Assembly: GCF_036370855.1 (NCBI RefSeq)
Contig: NW_026991372.1
Location: 310,001 to 374,000, forward strand
Length of the DNA: 64,000 bases
Direction: 5' to 3'
From: Dromaius novaehollandiae
Lineage: Eukaryota; Chordata; Aves; Casuariiformes; Dromaiidae
The notes under the pieces were generated by a model. That model searched no databases, was not told where the DNA came from, and saw only the letters and a list, made by a program, of their open reading frames with translations. Of the stretch, positions 33,918 to 47,375 are shown one piece after another. Made by a program: the position numbers and the translations under genes. The stretch's first letter is position 1. Every line of letters starts with the position of its first letter.

Positions 33918-35624
33918 GGTAGCCCACCGAAGGGGGACATCTCGAAGAGAAGCAGCAAGACCTGGGGATCCGGTGGTTCATTTTGGTCGTCGCCTGTGAG
34001 GCCAGCATGCAAGAGTAAGAGGAAGCTAGGAGCAGTCTCAAAAAGGTAATAGGTCTGAAAGGGAGACAGGCAAATCGAGGGCTGTCGTTCCTCCACGTAG
34101 TTAAAGACCGAGAGAGTTGTCGGTTAAGCGCATGCATACGAGGGTTTGCGAACAGTAACAATAACACTGAAGCGGAATAAAAATAAGGTTTCGTGGAAGA
34201 TGGCGTTAGGAAGGTATTAGGCGACGTGCCCGCCTGCCTAATAACCTAGCCCTAATTGCTGTGTGTAACGTTTCCAGACCGTTTACCCTGCAACGTATGG
34301 TGCAAAGTGCCGTATTAAGACCTTTCCCTTAAGGAAAAGAAGAAGAAAAAAAGAAAAACAAGGGGGAAAAAGAAAACAGGGTAAAGAGAAAAAGATCATG
34401 CATAAACCTAAGCGTTTCACTGGAAGTAAAACGCGAGTTTATCGCTTCCTTACAGAGATGGAACCAAGGACAGCAAATGCTGACGAGGAGAAGAGACGGA
34501 CGAGCGTTTGCTTGCGGTTAATACCGAAGGGATGGGATGAAACAAGGAAGCCAGAATGCAGCGGCCCCTCGGTATCACCAGGAACTACTACAGGAGGAGG
34601 CGTTCTGGCACGGGTAACTAGGGTAAGTATGGCTAATGACCGTTAGCAGTTATTTCGGCCTCCCCGAGGCAGCGCTGAGGACTGAGTAACCCGTTCCTGC
34701 CCCGTGGCTGCTGTTGCCTGTATCTGCCTTAGCTTTGCTTTGGCTGTTTCTCTTTTGTTTTGTTATCGTACACGCAGCTACGGAAAGGAATAGATGTCAT
34801 ACTTACTTTTTTAGATTAATTGCCACGGCTGAAGTTGAAGAGACCAAGAAACGTAAGCCGCGAAGGGGCACATCTTGAAGAGAGGGGGCTAGACCTAGCG
34901 ATGCAGTTGTTCGTTTTGGTCGTCGCCTGTGAGGCCAGCATGCAAGAGTAAGAGGAAGCTAGGAGCAGTCTCAAAAAGGTAATAGGTCTGAAAGGGAGAC
35001 AGGCAAATCGAGGGCTGTCGTTCCTCCACGTAGTTAAAGACCGAGAGAGTTGTCGGTTAAGCGCATGCATACGAGGGTTTGCGAACAGTAACAATAACAC
35101 TGAAGCGGAATAAAAATAAGGTTTCGTGGAAGATGGCGTTAGGAAGGTATTAGGCGACGTGCCCGCCTGCCTAATAACCTAGCCCTAATTGCTGTGTGTA
35201 ACGTTTCCAGACCGTTTACCCTGCAACGTATGGTGCAAAGTGCCGTATTAAGACCTTTCCCTTAAGGAAAAGAAGAAGAAAAAAAGAAAAACAAGGGGGA
35301 AAAAGAAAACAGGGTAAAGAGAAAAAGATCATGCATAAGCCTAAGCGTTTCACTGGAAGTAAAACGCGAGTTTATCGCTTCCTTACAGAGATGGAACCAA
35401 GGACAGCAAATGCTGACGAGGAGAAGAGACGGACGAGCGTTTGCTTGCGGTTAATACCGAAGGGACGGGATGAAACAAGGAAGCCAGAATGCAGCGGCCC
35501 CTCGGTATCACCAGGAACTGCTACAGGAGGAGGCGTTCTGGCACGGGTAACTAGGGTAAGTATGGCTAATGACCGTTAGCAGTTATTTCGGCCTCCCCGA
35601 GGCAGCGCTGAGGACTAAGTAACC
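33918..35624 (+). repeat. Nested 933-bp repeat array, unit 3 (about 1.8 copies)
   Basis: The shortest nested array, 933 bp shorter than unit 2. Its first copy carries two private changes in block B (near 34532 and 34588). Confidence 0.95.
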
Positions 35625-36860
35625 TGAGGGGCTCTGGCCTGGGTTGGGGCAGAAGTGCAGGCAGGCGGGTTCAGGCATTTTCCTCTCAGCTCTCCGAGCT
35701 GAATCCTAGCCCTGAAGGAAAAAGCACTGGGGGGAGGCTACTCGGACACCTGCCATGTCGAGGGCAGGGGCAGGAGCTGACCCTTCCCCGACGGACGTAC
35801 GTACGGACAGACGCTGGTGCGGCGGTGACTCTTTGGATATCGTAGGTAAGGGGAGGCACGCTGGTGCCGAGCTCCAGGGCGGTTTGCCTGAACACGATGC
35901 CTGAGGCAGGAGGTTATGCATTGTGTCTGGGGCTGGGAGCTGGTCCCCGAGTCCCATGTACTTGGGAGTGCCTGCACTTGCCAGGGAGCCCGGTGCTGTT
36001 CCCAGAGCTGCGGGGAATTTCCCTTGCGTTGCCTGGACCCTCGGGGCTCTTGGGGGTGTTTCCCCTCATCGCGAGGGCTGCCAGAGCCCCTCCAGGGCTG
36101 CGTGAGGTCCCCGAACCGCTCCCGGATTTGCTTTTGGCACTCCGCAGTGTCGCTCGTGTGCCTGGGGCAGCCTGCAGGCGCCATCCTGTCAGCCGCGTTG
36201 AGCCCTGCGGCGTGCCTGGTGACCCCTCTGGTGTGCGCCAAGGCCCTTCCTCTGTATTTTGGTCTGCCCCAGAGCCCTGCACTTGCCCTCTGATGCCCTC
36301 AGGACCCCTCAGTTCACATTCTGGGTTGCCCCCGAGCCCTCTGCGTGCCTTTCGGTGCGCCCCGTGGCCCCGTGTGTGTTTTGCGGCATGCCGCAGAGGT
36401 CTCTGTTTAGCTTTTTCTCCTGTCCTGGAGTTTTCTGGGTGCTTCTGGGTGTGCCCCAGGGCCCTCCTTTTGGTGCCCCCCGAGTCACTCTGTTTGCTCT
36501 ATCGTTGTTCTTTTTTTTTTTTTTTTTTTTTCTTGACTTGTGTTGCACCCAGAGCTCTCGATTTGTTCTTTTGTGCTCCGCATACTCCCCTTTCCGCACT
36601 CTACACCCCAGGCAGGGCTCTCCCTTCAGCTCTCAGCAAGCTGCTGTCAGGAGAGTGGGGGTGCCTCTGCTGCCCTGGCAGCCCCAGCTGTCCCTGAAGG
36701 GGCTGATGGCCAGGCCCCCTGCCCAGTTCCTGCAGGCCCACAGCTGCGGGCCCTGGGGCTGGGATGAGTGCCAGGGGGAGCTGGGTGGCAGGACAGGCCC
36801 CAGGTGGGGCTGATGGCAAGGGCAGGCCCACATTTGGGGGCTGGGGCTGCAGTTGGGGGG

Positions 36861-37761
36861 AGCTGGCGCTGGGGCAGGAGCTGGGCAGCGGAGCTGCCAC
36901 GGAGCACGGCCCTTCGGGACCAGCCCGGCGGCCGCCCCGCGGAGGAGGTGAGCGGGGCCGGGGGAGGCGCACTGCAGGCTGCGGGTCCCGCATGTGCCGG
37001 GGGTCCCGGCGGCTGGGAGCGTCCCGGGGCCACGGAGGCGGGGGGAGGAAGGGGGTGCGCCGGGGCTGTGGTGCGGTTTACTGCGCGGTCGGAGGAGCGC
37101 GGGGGGGGGGGGGGTCTCCTGTGTCAGCTCGGGAGCGTGTCGGGGAGCGGGGGGAGGAGGGTCGTGGAGGGGCGGGGGCAGTGTCGGAGCTGAGGCGGGG
37201 CCGGTCGCGGGGGTGTCGGGGGAGCCCCGGGCCGGTGGTGGGGCCGGCGGGGCCGCGCTCGGGGCTCTGCGGCCGTTTCCGGGGGGACAGGGGGGAAGGG
37301 GAAGGGGGGCGGGACGGAAAGGAACGGAATGTGCCGAGGGTCAAAGGTGCCCCAGCGCTGCGGGTGGGGGGCGGGAGTTGGGGTGCGGGAATGCGGGGAG
37401 CCGTAGCTTTCGGCGCGGCATGCCGGGAGCAGTAGTCTTCCGGCACTGGGCTTCCGGTGGGGCATGTTCTGAGCGCGGCATGCTGGGAGCGGTAGTCTTC
37501 CGGCACTGGGCTTCCGGGCGGCCATGTTGCTTGGCATGGCATGCCGGGAGCAGTAGTCTTCCGGCACTGGGCTTCCGGGCCGCCCTTCTCGCGTGCACGG
37601 TATGCTGGGAGGTGTAGTCGTCTCAGGCGGGGCTACCGGGTGACCATGCTGCGCCTCTCGAGGTGGCCCCGCGGGGGGGGGCGGCGGCGGCAGGTCCCTG
37701 CCAGCGGGGTTCCCAGCAGGCGGCCGCGCGGCAGGCCAGGAGCTGTAGTGCCCGCTGGGTC
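36861..37761. promoter_or_regulatory. Unit 3 CpG island 2
   Basis: Same content; the ZNF143-type cluster is at 37418-37619. Confidence 0.6.
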
Positions 37762-38048
37762 TGTTCCTTACTGGACATGTGTCACTCACGCCTGAGTCCC
37801 CACAGGTCACGGGGGACAGTGGAATGCCCCTGTTTTTCCCCGGTACAGGGCAGGAAGTGTTTTCCATCTCCGATGGTGTTGCAAGACAACCTTGGAAGCT
37901 CAGAAAGAGTGTTCCTGCTGTTTAAACTAGGCAGATGAGGAGGAACCCCCCCCCCCCATTTCCTGGGAGGAAATAATTCTTTAATCAAGGCCATGCTAGA
38001 GGTGCTAAAGCCTTAAAGAAATAGTAAATCAAAATGTTTTGTTTTCTA

Positions 38049-38445
38049 TGTAGACGTTGCCAATTTAGCAAAGGAATTCGAGGTATCCCCGAACTGAACT
38101 GTCCTCATTATAATACAAGAAAATCACGCCCATAGGTCAGAAAGACCTGTGCCCGGGTGAAGACCCCTCCCCTGAGCATGCGTAGTTTTAAAATGGTGTG
38201 TAAGCAATATTAGAATTGTATGTAAATCACTAACCAACCGGTGTAAGAGGGAAAGTTGCAAACCTTGCAACTTGTATAAATGCTACTTGGAAAGCCGGGG
38301 GGGGGGGGGGAAGTTGCGCTTGATTTGTGGGGAAAACACCGAGCAGCCAGGCTTGCACAACTCTGAAATAAATAAGCAAATGTCTCTCCTGAGCGTGTCA
38401 TTATTGGCTTAGTGCACAGCGGGCAACGAATCCGCTTTTCGGACA
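38049..38445 (+). mobile_element. LTR-like element, unit 3
   Basis: Colinear copy; the poly-G tract after the TATA box is shorter and lacks the interrupting T. Confidence 0.5.
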
Positions 38446-40045
38446 GCAGCGTGACCAGGCAGGGTTGTCCCCGGGGGCTGGGGCTGTCCCTCTTGGAAAT
38501 GGGGAGGGCGGGAAGAGTAGGAGGGGTGCTGCGGGCTCCTGGGGGTCGTAGCTTTGCTCAGGATTGGGGCCGGTTAGGCAGCTGCTGGGAGGAGTGGCGG
38601 TGCTGGGAGGGCACGGTGCGGAGCTGTCCTGCTGTGCAGCGCAAGGGAAAGTCGACCAGCACCGTTGCTGTCCGAGGACCCTGGAACAGCCCGAGAGACC
38701 CTGGAACAGCCACCCCACGGACACCGTGTCACTGCCTCGCAAGGCCACCGCATGCAGGTACGTTTGACTACATCCGGCAGAAGAAATGTAAGCCGAAGGA
38801 TCAGGGCAAATAGCTGCTTGTCTAGGTTTGTTACCTAGCGATGCACTGGCAAAGCTTTTTATGAACACCCGTACTCGATCGAGTGCGTATTCATTCTGTG
38901 AATATTAATTACTGCCAGACCGCGTACGTCACTGATGCTTTAAAGCAAGTCCGTGGCGCTGGGGTAGCACGTGTAGTGGAGGCTAAATGCAATAATACCT
39001 CGTTTTGATGTTGTTCTCTTATACGAAAGCACTTGGAGCAGATTAAGACATTTCTCGTCCTATTTTGTTTATTGAGTGGGCCCTGATACTGGGGAGAAGC
39101 TGCCGTGAAGCAGACCTAGTAGTCAGCTTCCTTAGAGAAGGCGTCTTGTCCTGTATTTGAGGGCTTCCGGTACGTTTTGACAGACAGTAGTGAGTGACGG
39201 GTTTCCTTTGGACCCCCCGGGGAGCAGAAAGTTCTGCCGGGAAGGCAAAATGTTTCTTGCGGCTGGGTTGGAAGAAGCTGGCTGCTGATGCAAGGCAGTG
39301 ACAATTCTGGGGAGTCGCGGGAAGTTCTGAAAAGACGGTCGTTCCCTTTGCTAGAAGGCTATGCACTTCGGTTCCTAATAGCTGTAGTAATGAAGCCAGG
39401 TAAGCGTTCGGGAGGAGCCCAAGCCACTTTTGCCTAGCGAGTATTTTGCAAGGGGGGCAGGAAAGCGCTGCGCCCTGCTCCTTGCTGCCCTCGCGTGTCT
39501 GAAAGGCGGCACTGCAGGCGGGAGGGGGGGCGCGCATGCGCATTGCGTTCCGGCGCGCTCACGGCTGCCCTCGCGTGTCGACAAGGCAGCACTGCAGCCG
39601 CCGGCGGCCACCGCTGCGTACGGAGACCGTTGCGGGCAGCCGGCGCACACGTGCGCGCTGCCGGTCGCCGCGTTGGCCGCTACTCTGCGCTCTCTCGGGG
39701 ACGGGTAAGCGCAGGGGCCGCGCTCGTGCCCCCTGCCCGGTGCTCACGGACCGGGAGCGCTTTTCCCGAGAGGGCTTTTCCTTCTCGGTGCTTCCTGGGG
39801 GCGCGGGGACGGGCAGTGCCGTCTCGGAGCTGCTCCGCGGCGCTCTCTCCCCGGGGCAGCCCCAGCGCCTGCTCGCTGATGCCCGCCGCTCTCTCGGGCG
39901 CGGGCAGAGCAGCCTCGGGGCGCTCGCTGCTCGGCCTGAGCGCCGGGGTGGCGCGGCGGGCTGCGGTTGGCGCGCGGGAGCCGGCCGGCTGCAGCGCGGC
40001 GCTGCGACCACGCGAGGGTGGGGCCATTGCGGGTCTGGGCTGCCT

Positions 40046-40272
40046 CGCGCTGCGCTCCCCCCGCCCCTCGCGCTGCGCTCCCCCCGCCCCTCGCGCTGCG
40101 CTCCCCCCGCCCCTCGCGCTGCGCTCCCCCCGCCCCTCGCGCTGCGCTCCCCCCGCCCCTCGCGCTGCGCTCCCCCCGCCCCTCGCGCTGCGCTCCCCCC
40201 GCCCCTCGCGCTGCGCTCCCCCCGCCCCTCGCGCTGCGCTCCCCCCGCCCCTCGCGCTCCCCCCGCCCCTCT
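40046..40272 (+). repeat. GC-box minisatellite, unit 4 (10 GC boxes)
   Basis: Nine repeats on the 23-bp period (GC boxes at 40063 to 40247) and a final 18-bp step to 40265. Confidence 0.93.
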
Positions 40273-40284
40273 CGCGCGGTCCTG

Positions 40285-40391
40285 GGCCGGCGCACGCGCG
40301 GTGCGGCGGCGCGAGCCCTGGGCGGCCGGCGCACGCGCGGTGCGGCGGCGCGAGCCCTGGGCGGCCGGCGCACGCGCGGTGCGGCGGCGGG
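40285..40391 (+). repeat. 39-bp minisatellite, unit 4 (3 copies)
   Basis: Cores at 40291, 40330 and 40369. Confidence 0.95.
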
Positions 40392-41933
40392 CAAGATGGC
40401 GGCGAGCAGGGCGGGTGTTTTCGCTGGACGGCGGCGGGCGAGGGCAGAGGCGGCCTGGAGTCGAGCATGTGGGGGCCGCGGTGAGGCGAGGCGAGGTGAG
40501 GCGAGCGTGCGCCTTCGGGTGGCCGCGGGTGTCGGGCTGTGTCCTGCCAGCCGGGGCCGTCGCTGCGTGGAGGCGGCGGGGCGGGGGGGGGGGGAGTCGG
40601 GCCGGGGGCCGCGCCGCGCCGCGCCGGGTCTGCGCGGCGCCGGGTCTGCCGGAGCGCGGCTCTGACTCTCCCTTTTGCGTGTGTCGCCTGTAGGGCCCCG
40701 GTTCCTCCCCAGCGCGGGCCGGGGCGTGCGCTCGCCCCTGCGGACGCAGCCTGGAGGAGTGTGTGGGGGGTGTCTGCGCGGGGGTCTGGATGTCTCTAGC
40801 AGCGGCACGGCAGCCTGATGCCTCCTCTCGTCTGGGACGCGGGGTCCTTGGGGAGTTCCCTGCTGCCTCCTCTGGCGTTCTCTGCGAGCTCATAGATCCC
40901 TCCACCTCCTCTCCTCCCCCCCCCCCCCCCGCCCCGCTCCCCTGTCTGGTGGGGTGGGAGACCGGTGGCTGCTCCCGCCGAGCTGAGAGCCACGTAGGGC
41001 ACCCCTGTGTGCTCACTACGCATCTGGGATGGCACCCCTGCCCTGAGGGCCCCGCAGAGTCCCACCCTTCCTGCAACCAGCCCCCCCAGAGCCATTAAAC
41101 CACCCACAAATCCTGCCCCAACACCCCCACAGGCCCCAAAACGCCTCCGAGCCCTGCCGCAATGTTGTCACTGACTCCAGACCTTCCCCTGCACTCTGTG
41201 CAAGGCCCCAAACATTCCTCAAACTGCTGCCAGACCCAGTGCTCGCAGCAGTGAGGCGTTCTAACAAAGATGGGGTGCGATCTGCGTCTCCGCCTCGACT
41301 CAGTCCCGCTTTAGAGAAACAGGAACTTAGAGCACTTCCTGGTGAAGAGTGTTGATGGGTGAATGTGCGGATGACAAAGAGACTTTTCTCTCTTTTCTTC
41401 TGAGCCGCCTCTCAGAAGCCTCTGTGTGTGCACGATGTGGCTGATCTGGGATAATCGTGCTGCGCGCAGTGCTTAAGGAGAACATTGCCCTAAAATGGAG
41501 GGCTAAGGAATAGCCTAAAAAACCTAAAAGGCTCGGGAAGAGCCAAAGAGAACACCGATGGGCTCTGAGAAGCCCCAGTGATGCTAGCGAAAACAGCGTG
41601 GCTTTTAGGCACCTCCTCAGAGCAGCAGCAATGTCTCGCTCCAGCCTATGGGGCAATGGGGACTCTTAATTACCGCCTTGAATTACCACAAGTGTTGCAA
41701 AAGCAGAAGGGACTAGGGAGCATGCAGAGCAGGTTATGGACTATATGTCAAGTTTAAACAAGCAACAAGCCCCTCTGCAAACAGAAACAGGTTTAGCCCT
41801 AAGTAATAGACGAAGGTAGCTGTGAGTAACGTGAAGCGAAGCGGTGACGTCAGTCACCCCGAAAGCCTCGGAGAAGCGGTCTGAAAATCTGGTACCCTCG
41901 CGGCCTCGGCAGTCTTTTTGGTTTGTTTGGCAG

Positions 41934-44900
41934 GGTAGCCCACCGAAGGGGGACATCTCGAAGAGAAGCAGCAAGACCTGGGGATCCGGTGGTTCATTTT
42001 GGTCGTCGCCTGTGAGGCCAGCATGCAAGAGTAAGAGGAAGCTAGGAGCAGTCTCAAAAAGGTAATAGGTCTGAAAGGGAGACAGGCAAATCGAGGGCTG
42101 TCGTTCCTCCACGTAGTTAAAGACCGAGAGAGTTGTCGGTTAAGCGCATGCATACGAGGGTTTGCGAACAGTAACAATAACACTGAAGCGGAATAAAAAT
42201 AAGGTTTCGTGGAAGATGGCGTTAGGAAGGTATTAGGCGACGTGCCCGCCTGCCTAATAACCTAGCCCTAATTGCTGTGTGTAACGTTTCCAGACCGTTT
42301 ACCCTGCAACGTATGGTGCAAAGTGCCGTATTAAGACCTTTCCCTTAAGGAAAAGAAGAAGAAAAAAAGAAAAAAAAGGGGGAAAAAGAAAACAGGGTAA
42401 AGAGAAAAAGATCATGCATAAACCTAAGCGTTTCACTGGAAGTAAAACGCGAGTTTATCGCTTCCTTACAGAGGTGGAACCAAGGACAGCAAATGCTGAC
42501 GAGGAGAAGAGACGGACGAGCGTTTGCTTGCGGTTAATACCGAAGGGACAGGATGAAACAAGGAAGCCAGAATGCAGCGGCCCCTCGATATCACCAGGAA
42601 CTGCTACAGGAGGAGGCGTTCTGGCACGGGTAACTAGGGTAAGTATGGCTAATGACCGTTAGCAGTTATTTCGGCCTCCCCGAGGCAGCGCTGAGGACTG
42701 AGTAACCCGTTCCTGCCCTGTGGCTGCTGTTCCCTGTATCTGCCTTAGCTTTGCTTTGGCTGTTTCTCTTTTGTTTTGTTATCGTACACGCAGCTACGGA
42801 AAGGAATAGATGTCATACTTACTTTTTTAGATTAATTGCCACGGCTGAAGTTGAAGAGACCAAGAAACGTAAGCCGCGAAGGGGCACATCTTGAAGAGAG
42901 GGGGCTAGACCTAGCGATGCAGTTGTTCGTTTTGGTCGTCGCCTGTGAGGCCAGCATGCAAGAGTAAGAGGAAGCTAGGAGCAGTCTCAAAAAGGTAATA
43001 GGTCTGAAAGGGAGACAGGCAAATCGAGGGCTGTCGTTCCTCCACGTAGTTAAAGACCGAGAGAGTTGTCGGTTAAGCGCATGCATACGAGGGTTTGCGA
43101 ACAGTAACAATAACACTGAAGCGGAATAAAAATAAGGTTTCGTGGAAGATGGCGTTAGGAAGGTATTAGGCGACGTGCCCGCCTGCCTAATAACCTAGCC
43201 CTAATTGCTGTGTGTAACGTTTCCAGACCGTTTACCCTGCAACGTATGGTGCAAAGTGCCGTATTAAGACCTTTCCCTTAAGGAAAAGAAGAAGAAAAAA
43301 AAGAAAAAAAAGGGGGAAAAAGAAAACAGGGTAAAGAGAAAAAGATCATGCATAAACCTAAGCGTTTCACTGGAAGTAAAACGCGAGTTTATCGCTTCCT
43401 TACAGAGATGGAACCAAGGACAGCAAATGCTGACGAGGAGAAGAGACGGACGAGCGTTTGCTTGCGGTTAATACCGAAGGGACGGGATGAAACAAGGAAG
43501 CCAGAATGCAGCGGCCCCTCGATATCACCAGGAACTGCTACAGGAGGAGGCGTTCTGGCACGGGTAACTAGGGTAAGTATGGCTAATGACCGTTAGCAGT
43601 TATTTCGGCCTCCCCGAGGCAGCGCTGAGGACTGAGTAACCCGTTCCTGCCCTGTGGCTGCTGTTCCCTGTATCTGCCTTAGCTTTGCTTTGGCTGTTTC
43701 TCTTTTGTTTTGTTATCGTACACGCAGCTACGGAAAGGAATAGATGTCATACTTACTTTTTTAGATTAATTGCCACGGCTGAAGTTGAAGAGACCAAGAA
43801 ACGTAAGCCGCGAAGGGGCACATCTTGAAGAGAGGGGGCTAGACCTAGCGATCCAGTTGTTCGTTTTGGTCGTCGCCTGTGAGGCCAGCATGCAAGAGTA
43901 AGAGGAAGCTAGGAGCAGTCTCAAAAAGGTAATAGGTTTGAAAGGGAGACAGGCAAATCGAGGGCTGTCGTTCCTCCACGTAGTTAAAGACCGAGAGAGT
44001 TGTCGGTTAAGCGCATGCATACGAGGGTTTGCGAACAGTAACAATAACACTGAAGCGGAATAAAAATAAGGTTTCGTGGAAGATGGCGTTAGGAAGGTAT
44101 TAGGCGACGTGCCCGCCTGCCTAATAACCTAGCCCTAATTGCTGTGTGTAACGTTTCCAGACCGTTTACCCTGCAACGTATGGTGCAAAGTGCCGTATTA
44201 AGACCTTTCCCTTAAGGAAAAGAAGAAGAAAAAAAAGAAAAAAAAGGGGGAAAAAGAAAACAGGGTAAAGAGAAAAAGATCATGCATAAACCTAAGCGTT
44301 TCACTGGAAGTAAAACGCGAGTTTATCGCTTCCTTACAGAGATGGAACCAAGGACAGCAAATGCTGACGAGGAGAAGAGACGGACGAGCGTTTGCTTGCG
44401 GTTAATACCGAAGGGACGGGATGAAACAAGGAAGCCAGAATGCAGCGGCCCCTCGATATCACCAGGAACTGCTACAGGAGGAGGTGTTCTGGCACGGGTA
44501 ACTAGGGTAAGTATGGCTAATGACCGTTAGCAGTTATTTCGGCCTCCCCGAGGCAGCGCTGAGGACTGAGTAACCCGTTCCTGCCCTGTGGCTGCTGTTC
44601 CCTGTATCTGCCTTAGCTTTGCTTTGGCTGTTTCTCTTTTGTTTTGTTATCGTACACGCAGCTACGGAAAGGAATAGATGTCATACTTACTTTTTTAGAT
44701 TAATTGCCACGGCTGAAGTTGAAGAGACCAAGAAACGTAAGCCGCGAAGGGGCACATCTTGAAGAGAGGGGGCTAGACCTAGCGATGCAGTTGTTCGTTT
44801 TGGTCGTCGCCTGTGAGGCCAGCATGCAAGAGTAAGAGGAAGCTAGGAGCAGTCTCAAAAAGGTAATAGGTCTGAAAGGGAGACAGGCAAATCGAGGGCT

Positions 44901-47375
44901 GTCGTTCCTCCACGTAGTTAAAGACCGAGAGAGTTGTCGGTTAAGCGCATGCATACGAGGGTTTGCGAACAGTAACAATAACACTGAAGCGGAATAAAAA
45001 TAGGGTTTCGTGGAAGATGGCGTTAGGAAGGTATTAGGCGACGTGCCCGCCTGCCTAATAACCTAGCCCTAATTGCTGTGTGTAACGTTTCCAGACCGTT
45101 TACCCTGCAACGTATGGTGCAAAGTGCCGTATTAAGACCTTTCCCTTAAGGAAAAGAAGAAGAAAAAAAGAAAAACAAGGGGGAAAAAGAAAACAGGGTA
45201 AAGAGAAAAAGATCATGCATAAACCTAAGCGTTTCACTGGAAGTAAAACGCGAGTTTATCGCTTCCTTACAGAGGTGGAACCAAGGACAGCAAATGCTGA
45301 CGAGGAGAAGAGACGGACGAGCGTTTGCTTGCGGTTAATACCGAAGGGACGGGATGAAACAAGGAAGCCAGAATGCAGCGGCCCCTCGATATCACCAGGA
45401 ACTGCTACAGGAGGAGGCGTTCTGGCACGGGTAACTAGGGTAAGTATGGCTAATGACCGTTAGCAGTTATTTCGGCCTCCCCGAGGCAGCGCTGAGGACT
45501 GAGTAACCCGTTCCTGCCCTGTGGCTGCTGTTCCCTGTATCTGCCTTAGCTTTGCTTTGGCTGTTTCTCTTTTGTTTTGTTATCGTACACGCAGCTACGG
45601 AAAGGAATAGATGTCATACTTACTTTTTTAGATTAATTGCCACGGCTGAAGTTGAAGAGACCAAGAAACGTAAGCCGCGAAGGGGCACATCTTGAAGAGA
45701 GGGGGCTAGACCTAGCGATGCAGTTGTTCGTTTTGGTCGTCGCCTGTGAGGCCAGCATGCAAGAGTAAGAGGAAGCTAGGAGCAGTCTCAAAAAGGTAAT
45801 AGGTCTGAAAGGGAGACAGGCAAATCGAGGGCTGTCGTTCCTCCACGTAGTTAAAGACCGAGAGAGTTGTCGGTTAAGCGCATGCATACGAGGGTTTGCG
45901 AACAGTAACAATAACACTGAAGCGGAATAAAAATAAGGTTTCGTGGAAGATGGCGTTAGGAAGGTATTAGGCGACGTGCCCGCCTGCCTAATAACCTAGC
46001 CCTAATTGCTGTGTGTAACGTTTCCAGACCGTTTACCCTGCAACGTATGGTGCAAAGTGCCGTATTAAGACCTTTCCCTTAAGGAAAAGAAGAAGAAAAA
46101 AAGAAAAACAAGGGGGAAAAAGAAAACAGGGTAAAGAGAAAAAGATCATGCATAAACCTAAGCGTTTCACTGGAAGTAAAACGCGAGTTTATCGCTTCCT
46201 TACAGAGGTGGAACCAAGGACAGCAAATGCTGACGAGGAGAAGAGACGGACGAGCGTTTGCTTGCGGTTAATACCGAAGGGACGGGATGAAACAAGGAAG
46301 CCAGAATGCAGCGGCCCCTCGATATCACCAGGAACTGCTACAGGAGGAGGCGTTCTGGCACGGGTAACTAGGGTAAGTATGGCTAATGACCGTTAGCAGT
46401 TATTTCGGCCTCCCCGAGGCAGCGCTGAGGACTGAGTAACCCGTTCCTGCCCTGTGGCTGCTGTTCCCTGTATCTGCCTTAGCTTTGCTTTGGCTGTTTC
46501 TCTTTTGTTTTGTTATCGTACACGCAGCTACGGAAAGGAATAGATGTCATACTTACTTTTTTAGATTAATTGCCACGGCTGAAGTTGAAGAGACCAAGAA
46601 ACGTAAGCCGCGAAGGGGCACATCTTGAAGAGAGGGGGCTAGACCTAGCGATGCAGTTGTTCGTTTTGGTCGTCGCCTGTGAGGCCAGCATGCAAGAGTA
46701 AGAGGAAGCTAGGAGCAGTCTCAAAAAGGTAATAGGTTTGAAAGGGAGACAGGCAAATCGAGGGCTGTCGTTCCTCCACGTAGTTAAAGACCGAGAGAGT
46801 TGTCGGTTAAGCGCATGCATACGAGGGTTTGCGAACAGTAACAATAACACTGAAGCGGAATAAAAATAAGGTTTCGTGGAAGATGGCGTTAGGAAGGTAT
46901 TAGGCGACGTGCCCGCCTGCCTAATAACCTAGCCCTAATTGCTGTGTGTAACGTTTCCAGACCGTTTACCCTGCAACGTATGGTGCAAAGTGCCGTATTA
47001 AGACCTTTCCCTTAAGGAAAAGAAGAAGAAAAAGAAGAAAAAAAAGGGGGGAAAAGAAAACAGGGTAAAGAGAAAAAGATCATGCATAAACCTAAGCGTT
47101 TCACTGGAAGTAAAACGCGAGTTTATCGCTTCCTTACAGAGGTGGAACCAAGGACAGCAAATGCTGACGAGGAGAAGAGACGGACGAGCGTTTGCTTGCG
47201 GTTAATACCGAAGGGACGGGATGAAACAAGGAAGCCAGAATGCAGCGGCCCCTCGATATCACCAGGAACTGCTACAGGAGGAGGCGTTCTGGCACGGGTA
47301 ACTAGGGTAAGTATGGCTAATGACCGTTAGCAGTTATTTCGGCCTCCCCGAGGCAGCGCTGAGGACTAAGTAACC
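41934..47375 (+). repeat. Nested 933-bp repeat array, unit 4 (about 5.8 copies)
   Basis: The longest nested array. Three copies are 934 bp because of an extra A in the purine tract (near 43,296 and 44,230) or a local rearrangement of that tract (near 47,034). Confidence 0.95.

Larger units (their letters stand above)
30746..38952 (+). repeat. Macrosatellite unit 3 (8,207 bp, two nested 933-bp repeats)
   Basis: The shortest complete unit. It has an irregular mix of 23-bp and 18-bp GC-box repeats (12 GC boxes) and seven 39-bp repeats. The lead-in has one private change (TATTGTGC at about 31236 where the other units read TATTTTGC). Confidence 0.97.
39480..40700 (+). promoter_or_regulatory. Unit 4 CpG island 1
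   Basis: The NRF1 palindrome is at 39531-39542 and the YY1 motif at 40392-40403. The flanking variants match units 1-3 (for example ACACGTGCGCGC near 39,655). Confidence 0.65.
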
